Shown here: piece by piece, positions 8,810 through 19,109 of the stretch
Layout: each line of letters opens with the position of its first letter
Position numbering within the stretch: the first letter of the stretch is position 1
Position numbers and translations under genes: made by a program
From: Chromera velia
Lineage: Eukaryota; Sar; Chromeraceae
NCBI GenBank assembly: GCA_018398765.1
Contig: JAHBMJ010003184.1
Location: forward strand, 1-39,883
DNA: 39,883 nt
Reading direction: 5' to 3'
The notes under the pieces: generated by a model
Databases searched by the model: none
The model's input: only the letters and a program-made list of their open reading frames with translations
Told to the model about the DNA's origin: nothing

Positions 8810-11380
8810 GTTTCCCTGCCTGAGAGGATAAAGGACCTAGCAGGCAGATGGGAAGAGAAGCTAGCAAAACCGGAGGGAAAGAAGCAGAGGGGTAAGAAGA
8901 AATATGATAAAAGGAAGGATAGACAGACAGCCACCCGCTGGTGGGACAGTGAGTGTAAAGAAATAAAAAACGGGTAAGGAGAGCAGAGAAAGAGCTAAGA
9001 ACACAAGTTGTAGGCAAAAGGAGTAACGATAGGTCTAGAGAGTATAGAAAGAAACAGAAAGACAAGCTTATGTGAGAGAGGGGAAGGTTGATTGCAAGAA
9101 AGAAGGCAGTGTACGCGCGTGTGCAGGCAGAGCGCCTTGCTTTGGAGGCGGCCAGAGACCCCCCAGCAGTATGAAAATGGAAGAAGGCACAACAGAACGG
9201 AGGGGATAGAGTGGGGAGCAGGCCTTCCGCAGATACTTTTTCAAACTTCTGAGCATCTGTGTTTGAAGGAGAAGGACTTCCCGGCTTTTTTCTCCCCTCC
9301 AGCCCCCTCCTCGGTCCCCTTTCTTCTCTCTCTCTCTGTGCGAGAAAGTCATTAAAGAAATAAACCCTAAGAAGGCAGCCAGACTTGAGGGTCTCTCTCT
9401 TAAGCATGCTACTCTATGTTTTGGCTTATCACATCTCTCGTGTTTTCTTCTTTTTATCTTTTTTAATCTCTTTCACCTCTTCTCTTACTGGCCGCCCACA
9501 TGGAATTTACTTCGCATTGTCCCCGTCCCTAAAGGCCTTGTGTCTCCATTGGCAGATGAATGGAGGCCCATACACATAGCAAGTCTTCTTGCCAAATTCT
9601 TTGCCCTGCTTATGGATTCTCGTCTTCGTCTGAGAATGAGGATCGATGACAGACAGATAGGCTTCAGAAAAGGGGTTAGAACTAGAGAGGCGATTCATGC
9701 TTTATTTGCTTTATCGGAAACTGCAAGAAACAAAAAGAGACCGTTGTTTGCTTCCTTTGTAGACCTCAGTAAGGCGTTTGACAAAGTAGACAGGAAAAAA
9801 CTGATAGAGAGGCTTAAAGAAGAAGGGCTGGGGGAAGGGGACATTCGAATGATTCATATGATGTATGTCAAAGTAATGGGGAAGATTGAGGGCTCGGACA
9901 ATATGTTTGAGGAAGGAACAAGAGTCAAGCAAGGGGACCCACTCTCTCCTCTTCTCTTTCTTCTCTTTATCAATAACATTCATACCTTCATTAGCCTTCA
10001 ATGTAGGGAGCTCCGGCAAGAGGAACGAGCAAACCTTCCTAAAGAAGCGAGCGCCCGATGAAGGGGGGAGTTAGAGGCTCAGCCCAAAGCCTTAAACTCC
10101 TCCCCCCCTAGCTCCCTCCCAGATATACCCCCGATAGAAGTAAGGTTGGGAGACCTACTGCTTGAGAACATTAGATATGCCGATGACCTCGTCATCTTCG
10201 GACACTTCCCCCAAGACCTCCAGAAGAGGATTGATCGGTTGGTTACCTATTGTAACAAGTGGGGGTTAACGGTGAATCTGAAGAAGACAAAGGTAATAAG
10301 ATTGACAGGTAGAGGGGGGGTACTAGATAAAATTCGTTTCAAGGGTCGGACGGTCAAGTGGGTAGAGAGTTACAGATATCTTGGCTGTCAGGTTTTTTCT
10401 GATGTGAACCCTTGCAAGTCTGTGACCACCAGACTTAAAGCTACAGAAAGGGGAGTTGGGGGGGCTATGGGTCTATGTGCGTCAATAGGTATGCTCTCCT
10501 CCTACAGTCGCATGTCCCTTTTCAAGGGGACGTGGGAGCCCGCCACCACCTATTCCCTTGAAGCTCTCCCCATTCAAGAATCTGACATCCGATGCTTAGA
10601 CTCCCTCCAGCTTCATTTTATGCGTTAGTCTCTCCGTCTGCCCTAAAATTCTTTTGTGTTTCCCACCTTTATATCCGTTAGGCTGAGGCTCATGAGAGAG
10701 ATTCTCAGTATCAGAGTGAGGGGGTATTTAAGAAGTCTCTCTTTTGCTTGATTGGCTTTGCCTCAAGCATTGTGGGCATGCACAGGAGGGGGGAGTTAAG
10801 GGCGTGGTCGGGGTCTATAAAGAAGCTTGTACAACCCGTCAGTCCTGCCCTCCTGGAAGGTGAACCAGATGAGGTCGATTTCAGAACATCAAATAGCAAG
10901 CTGAGAAGGGAAGCGAGAAATAAAGAAGTGAACGAATAGATGGGGGACTGGGTAAACCCGGTCTCCATCACAAAAAGGAGAGGGGGTAGGCAGGGGAGGC
11001 AAAGAATGTATGGGAGCGTGTCTTTTCCTCTGACGTCTGCTTGCCTGACCAAATATCAGAAGGAGAATAGTAGCAGCCACCGTTTTACAAAATTGGTTCT
11101 CGGAAGCTTGGTGGAGGGGAGGGGGGGCTCATGGTCTGCCTCGGCAGAACCTCTCTCCAAGCAGTAACACTCAGTCTGTTCTTGTCTTCCCCCGGGGCAG
11201 TTTTCTACCCTTTGTTGTGCACCATTGTTGGAGGGGGGGCAAACCATAGGGGGAGGGTTGAATTAATTTGCAAAGCTTGTAAAGAGAAAAGTTGGGAGAA
11301 ATTGATTGACAATCCGATTCACCGTCTGACAATTTGTGTCCGAACGGAGGTGCCGCGGGGGAGACTGAGTAATCTCTAGT
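8810..11380 (+). mobile_element. Degenerate LINE (non-LTR retrotransposon)
   Basis: Relics in order: a linker region with TRWWDSECKEIKNG at about 8933-8975; LIARKKAVYARVQAERLALE at about 9090-9150; a reverse transcriptase at 9351-10628; decayed sequence; and a C-terminal finger at 11269-11338 with spacing C-x2-C-x13-H-x4-C (CKAC...IHRLTIC). Frames shift at least twice before 9222 and several stops interrupt. No endonuclease domain is visible, so the copy is probably 5'-truncated or its 5' part has decayed. The finger has the same spacing as that of the minus-strand fragment at 7550-8230, so both probably come from one family. I could not define target-site duplications; the ends are approximate. 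Confidence 0.85.
9351..10628 (+). pseudogene. LINE reverse transcriptase, one in-frame stop
   Basis: A single frame runs from EINPKKAARLEGLSLKHATL through LRIVPVPKG...DEWRPIHI (finger/palm entry), ASFVDLSKAFDKVDR (motif A with catalytic Asp), GTRVKQGDPLSPLLFLLFIN (motif B) and IRYADDLVIF (motif C, the catalytic YADD), then WGLTVNLKKTKV and YRYLGCQVFS (motifs D/E and thumb). The only interruption is a TGA at 10059-10061 between motifs B and C. All catalytic residues are kept, so loss is recent or selection was relaxed late. The frame extends back to 9222 with another TGA at 9264. The clade (L1, RTE or Jockey-like) cannot be decided by eye. Confidence 0.85.
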
Positions 11381-11862
11381 ATATTTAATTAATTTAGGCG
11401 ACTGGAGCGTATGTCAATAGAAAAAGTGTATAAACACAGAGAGAGACAGGAAGCCTGAGAGGGTAGGGGGGTGGGGTAGGCCGAGGAACGGGTAAGGCGG
11501 TACTTCTCGCTTCTTCTTCAGAGGGACGCCCAAAAGGCTAATGCCCTCATTGCTGCATGCCTAGGACCGGACTGATCAATCCTGGGGAGCAGTGTTTTAC
11601 TAGCTAGTAGTCCTAAAGTTCGGCTGTTTTAGATAACGTGGAGCATTCGCTTAGCCTAGCGTGCTCTTAGCTTGTAATATGACATGAATGCTCACAGACT
11701 GCCCTTTGCCATTGGGACATGATGGCTGGTGGGTTAAGTCACCTCATCATCATCATTATCATCAGTATGATAGTGAGCATAGTGATCTAAATATAGTGAT
11801 TACGTGCATACTACTAGTAGCGTGCATAAGACAGTACTAAGACTAGTACTAAGACTAAGACG

Positions 11863-12103
11863 CTAGGCGCCGGCTAGAAAAAAAAAAAAAAAAGATCTCC
11901 CAAAACCCTTTACTTTTTTTCTTTTTTTTTTTCTGTATCAGTCAAACAACTGTTGTTCAAGTGTTGTACAAGTGTTGTTTGTGTGTTGCACAACTGTTGC
12001 TAAGTGTTGTTCAGGGTTAAAAAGTAAAAAAAAAAGAAAAAAAAAAGATCTCCTCAAATCGCTTATTTTTTTTCTTTTTTTTTTTTCTCTAGCCGGCGCC
12101 TAG
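11863..12103. mobile_element. 241-bp MITE with 8-bp target-site duplication
   Basis: Perfect 15-bp terminal inverted repeats, CTAGGCGCCGGCTAG (11863-11877) and its complement (12089-12103), are each followed inward by A-rich or T-rich tracts. The element is flanked by an exact 8-bp direct repeat, CTAAGACG, at 11855-11862 and 12104-12111. Inside, two related blocks (A-run, GATCTCC, T-run) flank a centre with repeated GTTGTTCAAGTGTTG-like words. No transposase is present. An 8-bp duplication is typical of hAT-type and some P-like elements, though the terminal bases are not classic hAT. The flanks 11381-11854 and 12112-12389 hold no gene. Confidence 0.8.
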
Positions 12104-12389
12104 CTAAGACGGTGCCTTAGGTTGAACACTGTTGCCGCATAGGTTGCCGCTCTACCAGAAGTTGTAAAGAAAAAAAATAAAATGTGCATACGTAAAATGA
12201 TGAGAAAGAAAGCACATAAGTTTAAGAGGGAAAGAAACAAAAACTCATACAAACAGAATTGAATAGATACATTATTATATGACTCTAGATATGACTTAGC
12301 ACATGACCTAGCATATGGCTCAGGCTTAAATTTTCGAGTGAATTTCTGTATGGATGTAGTAGTTAATCCCGGGGCCGGTTGGACCTAGC

Positions 12390-14412
12390 TAGCCCTAGTA
12401 TTCAATAGTCCATCATAAGTGTCAGTTAACCTAGCAGTCAATTTGAATTCGTATATTTAATGCAGAGTATGAAGTTCTTTTCTGCATCTATGCATGCATA
12501 AAAACTGTTGATGCACCCTCCTAGATCAATCATTGTTTTCTGGAGAGAACCTGATTTTTTTTTGTTCGTTTTTGTCCGGACGGACCCGTGCCCTTCCCTC
12601 TAACAACCCTCCGGCCCGGACCGGCCGTACGTCTGAATTCCCTTTCGTTTCGTTTCTTCATTCTGATCCATCCATCGTGGCAGGGAGGGAGGGGGGGAGG
12701 GAGGGAGGGAGTCTATGTGCCTGCCTGCCAGAGGGACAGGTCGGGGAGGCAGCGAGGGAAGGAGGACCACAGCCCTCATTTGCTCCTTCGTGCCATCGAT
12801 CAGTTTTTTTCTTTGAATTTTCCGTCCCTTCTCTGCATGTTTTCTACAAACAACGCCACACAGAAACGACGAATTTGCCAATTGAGCAACCTCTTCAATT
12901 CCCCTTTTACACTTCTTCTCCCCCCTCATCATGCAGTCGCATGGGCAAACACGCGCCCCATGGTCAACCCCCAATGCCTGTCTGTCTGTCTGTCTGTCAG
13001 CTCCTGCTTAATGGCGCCACTCCAGCCGCTGCAGCTCCTTCCTTTTGACTCAATACATCTCGAGCGTCAGGGCTCCGTTGCGGACGTTGAGGGCAATCTG
13101 GAAGGGAGAAGAGCTCTTTCTCGCAGTGTCCCTTGCTCCTGCGGCCTCGGACGGGAGGGCACCGCGCGGTCGGGGAGACGGGTCCGATTGGACTGGAAGG
13201 GCATACCTGGTTGGTGGAGACCCGCACCGTGGGGGTGCGATGTTATACTAATAATAGCAGGAGAGGTGGGACCGGGTGGGACGCTCCCGGAGACGGAAGG
13301 GGTCGCTGGCAGGGACCGCTCGGGCCACTTGGTTGGACTCACGGGCCGGTGCTGCGGTGGTCATGGGGACTGGACTGGGGGGGCGGGGGGGGCTTGCACG
13401 GAAGTTTGCCGTTCGGGGCCGTGCCATGGCTGCGTACCAGTCTTCCTCCGTCATCTATCCTCCCCTCGGCTGGGGGAATGAGCCTCGAGGGGGAGAGTGT
13501 CTGGGCGAGGCAGGGGAGGGAAAACGGACGTTATGTTTGGGGGATGGAGACCTGGCTCTGCCTCCTCCTGTGGGAGTGTTTGCATGGGATTTGAAGATTG
13601 TTTTTGGTTCGTCTCTGGGAGGGCTGCGCGTCCTTTGGGCCCTCCGGGGGTCGGGGTTGGGGGTTGAAGAGCGGACGGTGGGACGAAAACTGAAGAGGGA
13701 GCGAAGTACGATGAGGGGCTCAGAGAGAAGGTGAGACGAATGTGCAGTCGCGTCTGTCCGGGTTGTTCTCCTGTCTGCATGAGTGCTCTCTCTGAGTCAT
13801 TCCGACTTCTCAATGTCTCCAGTGGAGAACCACGCAGAGAGGAAACAGATCGGATGAAGAAACAGTGTCACCTTCTCGTACGGACTCTTCTTTTTCTCTT
13901 TCCATCATTGCCACATGATTGCAATATCTGACTGCATGCCGGGATGAGAGAGAGAGAGAGAGAGAGACTTTCCTTTCAAAAAAGGAAGGATCGATGGATT
14001 GATGGATGGATGCGACGGAGGGAGGGAAATTATGTCAAAGATCCGCCCCATTGCTGGCAGGCGGTGACGCACCTTGCTGTTCCCCCCAATCTTCTGACTG
14101 AAGTAAGTAGACTTTTTCTGCATGTCCAAGGAGGGAGCTTTTCTGGTTGACGCTCTGTTTCATGCTGCACGGGTTGCTTGCATCAGCGCGCGAGAAAGAA
14201 AGTTTCCGAGCTGTCATTTGCTTAGCGATTTGCTGGTGGGGGACCCGTCAAAAGAAAACCCCCGAGGGAAAAGAAAAGAATGGGCATGCTATGAACCAAC
14301 ACATGGCATGAAGGGCAAGACATGACGACATGACATGAGTGCAGAAAGTGACGGCATACAATGACAAACCAGCTTTTCACTTTGCTTTCACAACTCTTTC
14401 ACTTCCTTCTTC
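12390..14412 (+). repeat. Left arm of a 2-kb inverted duplication
   Basis: This stretch reappears in reverse complement at 22390-24413. The outer part (12390 to about 12900) has many substitutions and indels. The middle differs by small indels, for example ten bases at about 13270-13280 and one base near 13175. The inner 420 bp (about 13990-14412) look identical by eye, apart from a different GA-repeat length at its outer border. GC-rich open frames occur on both strands, but I cannot assemble a convincing gene. At least one frame differs between arms by an indel, which argues against coding there. Confidence 0.9.
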
Positions 14413-15845
14413 GAACTTCTTCCCAGATAGCTCGATCACACAGCATGCATGTGCTTTTTTCTGCCAAACTGCATGCCGAGAGATAGAGGCACGCAGGAAC
14501 GCACAGACGTTTGTATCGGAATCGCAGTCAGTTGCCACACGCACGCGATCATAGAGCAAGAAAGAGGCACGGAGGGAAAAGGCGGAGAGCGGGGACGACA
14601 AAAAGTCGCCATGCACAAACACGCGACAGGCAGAGAGAGAGAGACTGATCGAATGAACGCGTTTCCCTCTCCTCCCTCTTCCCAGGTCACGGACAGACAG
14701 GAAGACAAGGAAGGAAGCACAAACGCGTCTTTCTTCTCCGCTCCCTGTCGCTCTTTCTCTTCCTCTTTCTCCCCCCCCCCGTCTGTCCATCCATGCCTGT
14801 GCACTCCCTCTGCATGCCCTCTCCCTCCCTTCCTCTCTGTCTCTGCAATGATCGAAGTGTCTCCTGAACAGCAAGTTACCCCCTTCCACCCCCCTTCGTG
14901 CTCCCCTGCAGGCTTCTTTCCCTCATGCATGATTGGGTCTAAGTTGCTCGAGCTCGATCTCTGTTCAGATCCACCGATCGATCGGAAGATAAATCGGGTG
15001 GTGGTCTGGTCACCGTCTCGATCCCGGCATGCCAGATCGAATAAATACATAAATCCTCAATTCCCTTCCAGACTTTATTTCCGCCGTCGATCACTCCATC
15101 CATCCACCCACGAAATTGCCTCCTTGAGTGAGAACCCCCTCCCCCTTCAGTCTTGCTCTCTTTTGATTGCCTTCTGGGGGATGGTCAACGCAAAGATATC
15201 GGTCGACATGTTACATTGACTTTATACAAGGTACTTCATTGCTTGCTCAGTTTTTCCATTAGCCACCCCCCCCCCATCCGGAGAGAGAGAAGAAGTTCTC
15301 TTGTGTTTGCACCCCCTCATACCGCCTCCTTCTCTTGCATGCATACTGGAAGGCAGGGCGGGGAGGAGGAAACTCCTTCCCTCAAGCTAGTCAGATCAGA
15401 TCTCCAAAGTGACATTCTGCCTTCAAAGATCGAAAAGATTTCGACATGCATGCACCGTCATGCAGTGATCATTGAGCCTGCAGGGAGGGACCTAGCTCGA
15501 CGCTCTCTCTCCCCGGCCGGCCTTCACTGGACGACTTACTGAAGCTTCTGCAGAAAGAGCGAGGGAATGAGTGAGTGCAATGCCATTGAAGGAAGGCAAC
15601 TGGATGCATGGACGTCCCGCGGCCCCCCGGCCCCACTGTGTTCCTTCCTTCCGACACTTCGGCAATAAGAACGAAGGAACAAAGGGAGCTTAGAACAGAA
15701 CACAACAAACGCCTCCAGAACAGAAATTTCTCCAATCAATCATGCTCTCCCCTCTCCTCAAGCTGCCACGTACCTCAAAATACAAACCCTCCCCCCCCCA
15801 AATCGACCCCCTGTGCCTTCCGTCTCTTTAGACCAACCACGACCG
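14413..15845. other. Gene-free region downstream of the hydrolase gene
   Basis: Low-complexity, pyrimidine-rich DNA between the left inverted arm and the end of the hydrolase gene. TGCATGCA octamers lie at 15336-15343 and 15447-15454. A plus-strand frame of about 256 codons (14449-15219) looks like chance: it is Ser/Pro/His-rich with no motif. Confidence 0.5.
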
Positions 15846-17160
15846 CTATATACCTAGACCAAAAACAAATCGAATTCCCCTCTGCACAAAGGCAGCGACC
15901 ATGCCCCAGAAACCCCTTTTCTCTTTCTCTTTCTTTCTCTCCCTGCTTGGAGGCGTTTCTCTCTCTGGCCCTGGCACCCGAGCAGAGTCCTGAGACTCGG
16001 ACTCCAAAGTTCCACTCAGTGGTTGTCTGCCAGTGGCTGGCAGTGCCACCCGATAGGATCCCGAGTCAGTTGTTGAACTTCCTGTCCCTGCCTCTGTCAG
16101 TGTCTCTACCGCCAGGAGAGCTGAAAGGGTCTCTCCGCCAACCTGACAAACAGCCGCAAGCGGGTCCCCCTCCTCTGGAGGCGACGGGGAGAAGAAATGG
16201 CGAGGGACAAAGGCGAGGTCCAACGCTGAAGAGGAAGAGCGGCGTCCCGGGAGGGAAGAGAAGAACTGCACGCACGCACGCACGCGGGGGGGGCGGGACA
16301 CATACACACGTACAGAGGGCCGGCTGGAGAGAAAATTAATTGAGAATCATTAATGGCCGGACGCTGTCTGAGGGAGGATCCGTGGGCTGGCTGGGAAAGG
16401 CGACTGATTGATGGAGACTGCCGGAGTCATCTCTTTTGTTTTCTTTTCGTTTCTCTTCTCTTCTCTTCTCTTCTTTTTTTTTCTGTTCTTTTATTTTCTT
16501 TTCTTTCCGCTTCTTCTCTCTTCTCTTCTGTTCTGTCCTTGTCTCTTTTTTCCTGTTCTGTTCTTCTCTGTTCTTTTCTCTTCTCTTTTTTTCGTTTCTT
16601 TTCTTTTCTTTTCTTTTCTCTTCTGTTCTGTTCTGTTCTTTTAGTTTCTGTTCTGTTCTTTTCTTTTCTTTTCTCTTCTGTTCTGTTCTTTTAGTTTCTG
16701 TTCTGTTCTTTTCGTTCCTTTCCTTCTCTCTTCTTTTCTTTCCTGTTCTGTTCTGTTCCTTTCCTTTCTTTTCTGTTCTCTTCTGTTCTTTTCGATTCTT
16801 TTCTTTTCTCTTCTTTTATTTTATTTTCTCACTCCCATGCAGCTAGCTACCCGCCTAGCTCTGTCTGCTGCGAGCTGATGGATCAGTTCAATTCTTGCTT
16901 GCGTAGCTTTCTGACCGCGTAGGCATGCACCTATCTAGCTCACTGACCTTGACCATAGGGTTAAAAAAGAAGGCGGGGTCGCTCAAGACGTTCATGTTGT
17001 GGTCCAGCCTTAGAGGGGAGACGAAGAGGAAATTCTTCGCTCTGCATGCCTCGAATAACCGACGGCCGTGGTCTGGGGGGATCGTGAGGTCACTCTTCCC
17101 GTGAATGATCAGTGTCGGGACTCTCACCTGCATGATTGTGCATTGCACGCGCCATCAAGC

Positions 17161-17229
<69 letters not shown>

Positions 17230-18203
17230 GGCTCTCAATGATTGGATCATTTGATCGGTCAGATTGATCGATCGATTGATTGTTGGATGTAAAGAGTGCA
17301 CAGACGTACGGACGGATGCCGGACCGACGTTTGCCATCGTGCGTTCGCTGTTGAGGTAGTTGCTGGAGACCAAATTCTCCGTCCACCTGCCGAACCTTTC
17401 TCTCCCAACTTCTCGTACAGAAGAAAAGGGTGCCAACAGACATTGGCCATGCACGGGCCAAGCAGCTGCCATCTTCACGCAAGGGGCCGTACCTGCATTC
17501 ACTCATTCACACACAAACACACACACACACACAGAGGGAGACAGATGAGTCAGAGTCAATCCAAACGTCGATGTGCATGTGAGTGGGTGGGTGTCAAGGG
17601 ATTGAAGGATAAAGGGAGAGAGGGAGGGAGAGGGGCGCATGTGTGGGAGGGAAGAATGCATGCGCGTATGCGCATGTCCACAACTGACCGACTGATCGTC
17701 CGAGAAGAATCACGGAATCGAGAGGGAAGCGGAGAACGTCCCGGATGAACTTCATGGTGCTGTGGCCCTGCTGCAGGATTCTGTCCGGAGTGGGACGGCC
17801 AGGACATATCCCATAACCTGTAGTTGTATGCACATGCATGCGTGGATGTTCAGTTCAATAGTTGAGTAACGATTGTGTTTGGGTAAGCGGAAAGTGTGTG
17901 AGAGAGACGAATTTTGTGAAGAGACGGACCTGGATACTCAATTGCCATCACGTGGCAGCAGAGCAGTGCCTGCATATCCTTGAGGAAGGGGAAGACCGTG
18001 CCCAAATCCTCAGCGTTGGCGTGAAAGTAGAGGATCAGGTGGCGAGTGGGCTGAGGGCAGTTCAGAAGCAACGCTGGAAACCGTGTACCTCGATCCTTTT
18101 CCCGGTCGGACGGAATGTAGATCAAGTTTTCAGGGAAGCTTTGTGCACTATACGAGCTCTTGAAGGCCCACGTCGGAAAGACGAGGGCTGAGGGGTCAAT
18201 CAT
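15846..18203 (-). CDS. ABHD17-like alpha/beta serine hydrolase, five exons
   Basis: Exons 18203-17930, 17817-17689, 17492-17329, 17127-16948 and 16142-15846 join in consistent phases to 347 residues. The start is the first ATG in frame. The core matches the ABHD17/ABHD13 branch: FPTW...SYSA near residues 9-20, LILYFHANAEDLG at 56-68 (oxyanion region), EYPGYGICPG spliced across exons 1 and 2, nucleophile elbow GRSVG with Ser133, APFSSVREVG, LIIHGKSDLTIP with Asp202, and LDHNMN with His232. So the triad is complete. ABHD17 enzymes remove palmitate from membrane proteins; that substrate is inference here. The N-terminal Cys cluster that anchors animal ABHD17 is absent, and a charged 98-residue tail ending in a short hydrophobic stretch (FVQRGIRFVFGLGI) is added. 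The last splice (GTCAGT to TTTGTCAG) is the least sure; otherwise the frame stops at 16888. It is divergent from the coiled-coil gene at 19110. Confidence 0.85.
16436..16830. repeat. Polypyrimidine (TTTTC/TTCTG)n tract in a hydrolase intron
   Basis: Almost 400 bp of T/C with regular G, units such as TTTTC, TCTTC and TGTTC. It lies inside the predicted fourth intron of the hydrolase gene (16143-16947), so the transcript would carry a purine-rich (GAAAA)n tract. Long plus-strand frames of Phe/Ser/Leu here are repeat translation. Confidence 0.9.
17163..17229. repeat. (GA)n(GAAA)n microsatellite in hydrolase intron 3
   Basis: Pure GA dinucleotides followed by GAAA tetranucleotides, within the 201-bp intron 17128-17328. 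On the transcript strand this is a pyrimidine run close before the acceptor at 17127, and may serve as the polypyrimidine tract. Confidence 0.85.
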
Positions 18204-18398
18204 TTCCTCTGGAAAGTTTCTGCTGTGTGCTCTTTCTGAAAGTGATACGTATGTGTTGTTCAGACTGACAAACTCTAGGCTACTGGTGTAACACAACGGT
18301 TTGGCTAGCGGTAACGGAGCTCACATTCCAGGACACCAAGCAAAAAGTGACGCTACACTGTCTGATTGTTCGATGCGTCCTTGCAACTACTCAACCGA

Positions 18399-18404
18399 CA
18401 TATA
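18399..18404 (-). promoter_or_regulatory. TATA-like box of the hydrolase gene
   Basis: The minus strand reads TATATG within GCTATATGTC, about 196 nt before the hydrolase ATG at 18203. The spacing resembles that of the boxes before the LisH/WD40 and renalase-like genes. Confidence 0.3.
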
Positions 18405-18558
18405 GCTAGAGAGCTAGACATACAACATCATACAATGCTGTTGCCGCATTATTGCGGCCAGCTGGGTTCATGCTGGGTTCACATGTAAGATCATTGTAAG
18501 ATCATGCAAGCAAGTGCCCCGCCTTGGGCTGCGCGGAAATTGACGTCCTATGGGGGGA

Positions 18559-18603
18559 AAGGGGCCCGCGGGGGCCGGGTCCGCGGGGGCGAAGGTGCAT
18601 GCA
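18559..18603. promoter_or_regulatory. GC-rich block plus TGCATGCA in a divergent promoter
   Basis: AAGGGGCCCGCGGGGGCCGG and GTCCGCGGGGGC are followed by TGCATGCA at 18596-18603. The block lies between the divergent hydrolase (ATG 18203, minus) and coiled-coil (ATG 19110, plus) genes. Its reverse complement resembles the block at 29546-29606 between the other divergent pair. TGCATGCA is a known ApiAP2 recognition motif in Plasmodium; a role here is inferred. Confidence 0.5.
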
Positions 18604-18874
18604 TGTCCTTTTCATATTCTCGCGGTGTCCCTATGTTGAGTTTTTCATGGGGAACATGCAAAAACATGCACCTTCAGTTTGGCTGTATTATCAGCCTGCA
18701 TATATGGGCTTCGTGCGCTCGCCTCCAAAGGACCAAATCCGACATGGAAAAACTGTACGCACGCGTGAATATGTTGAATCGTACGCGATGCGGTCTGATC
18801 ATACAGATTTCTATCGATCTTAATTCTCAATATTTAATTCTCAAACTTGGAGCTTCTTCGCTTTGTACGTACGT

Positions 18875-18880
18875 TATAAT
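18875..18880 (+). promoter_or_regulatory. TATA-like box of the coiled-coil gene
   Basis: TATAAT in ACGTTATAATAAC, about 235 nt before the ATG at 19110. The distance agrees with the other TATA-like boxes in the window. Confidence 0.3.
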
Positions 18881-19109
18881 AACATCTCATTAAGGCTTGT
18901 TTGTGCTCTCATTGCACGAACTTAAAGAAGAGCCCAGCTCATCTGTTGGATTTGTGTTTCTTCGACGAAGCGTAGCGCTGCAAAACTGTTTTGGTTTGAA
19001 GCTTTTTCTGGAGAGAGTTTGACTCTGCTCCTTGCGCAACACCCAACCCCCCGTGGTTTCCCTTTCTATCCTAACCTTCTCTGCGTTTTGCCTGAGCATT
19101 GAAGGAAAG

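Noticed and set aside
9264-10061. UGA read as tryptophan in the reverse transcriptase
   Set aside because: Host genes here end at TGA in sensible places (4933-6948, 19110-20912, 30001-31669), and the TGA at 10059 is in a poorly conserved insertion.
13064-13800. Open frames in the inverted arms and a tempting spliced reading (TVRVSTNQ joined to IALNVRN...LEMY)
   Set aside because: The upstream exon would contain an in-frame TAA with no acceptor after it, and phases fail for the alternative donors. Indels between arms disrupt other frames.
14449-15219. A 256-codon plus-strand frame beside the left arm
   Set aside because: Biased composition, no motif, overlaps simple repeats, and no supporting splice sites or homology that I can recognise.
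15608-16339. A plus-strand frame of 243 codons opposite the hydrolase last exon
   Set aside because: The minus-strand frame joins in phase to the hydrolase exons; the plus frame is Pro/Ser/Arg-rich without motif.
16394-16846. Phe/Ser/Leu-rich frames resembling membrane proteins
   Set aside because: They come from the TTTTC repeat and fall in an intron.
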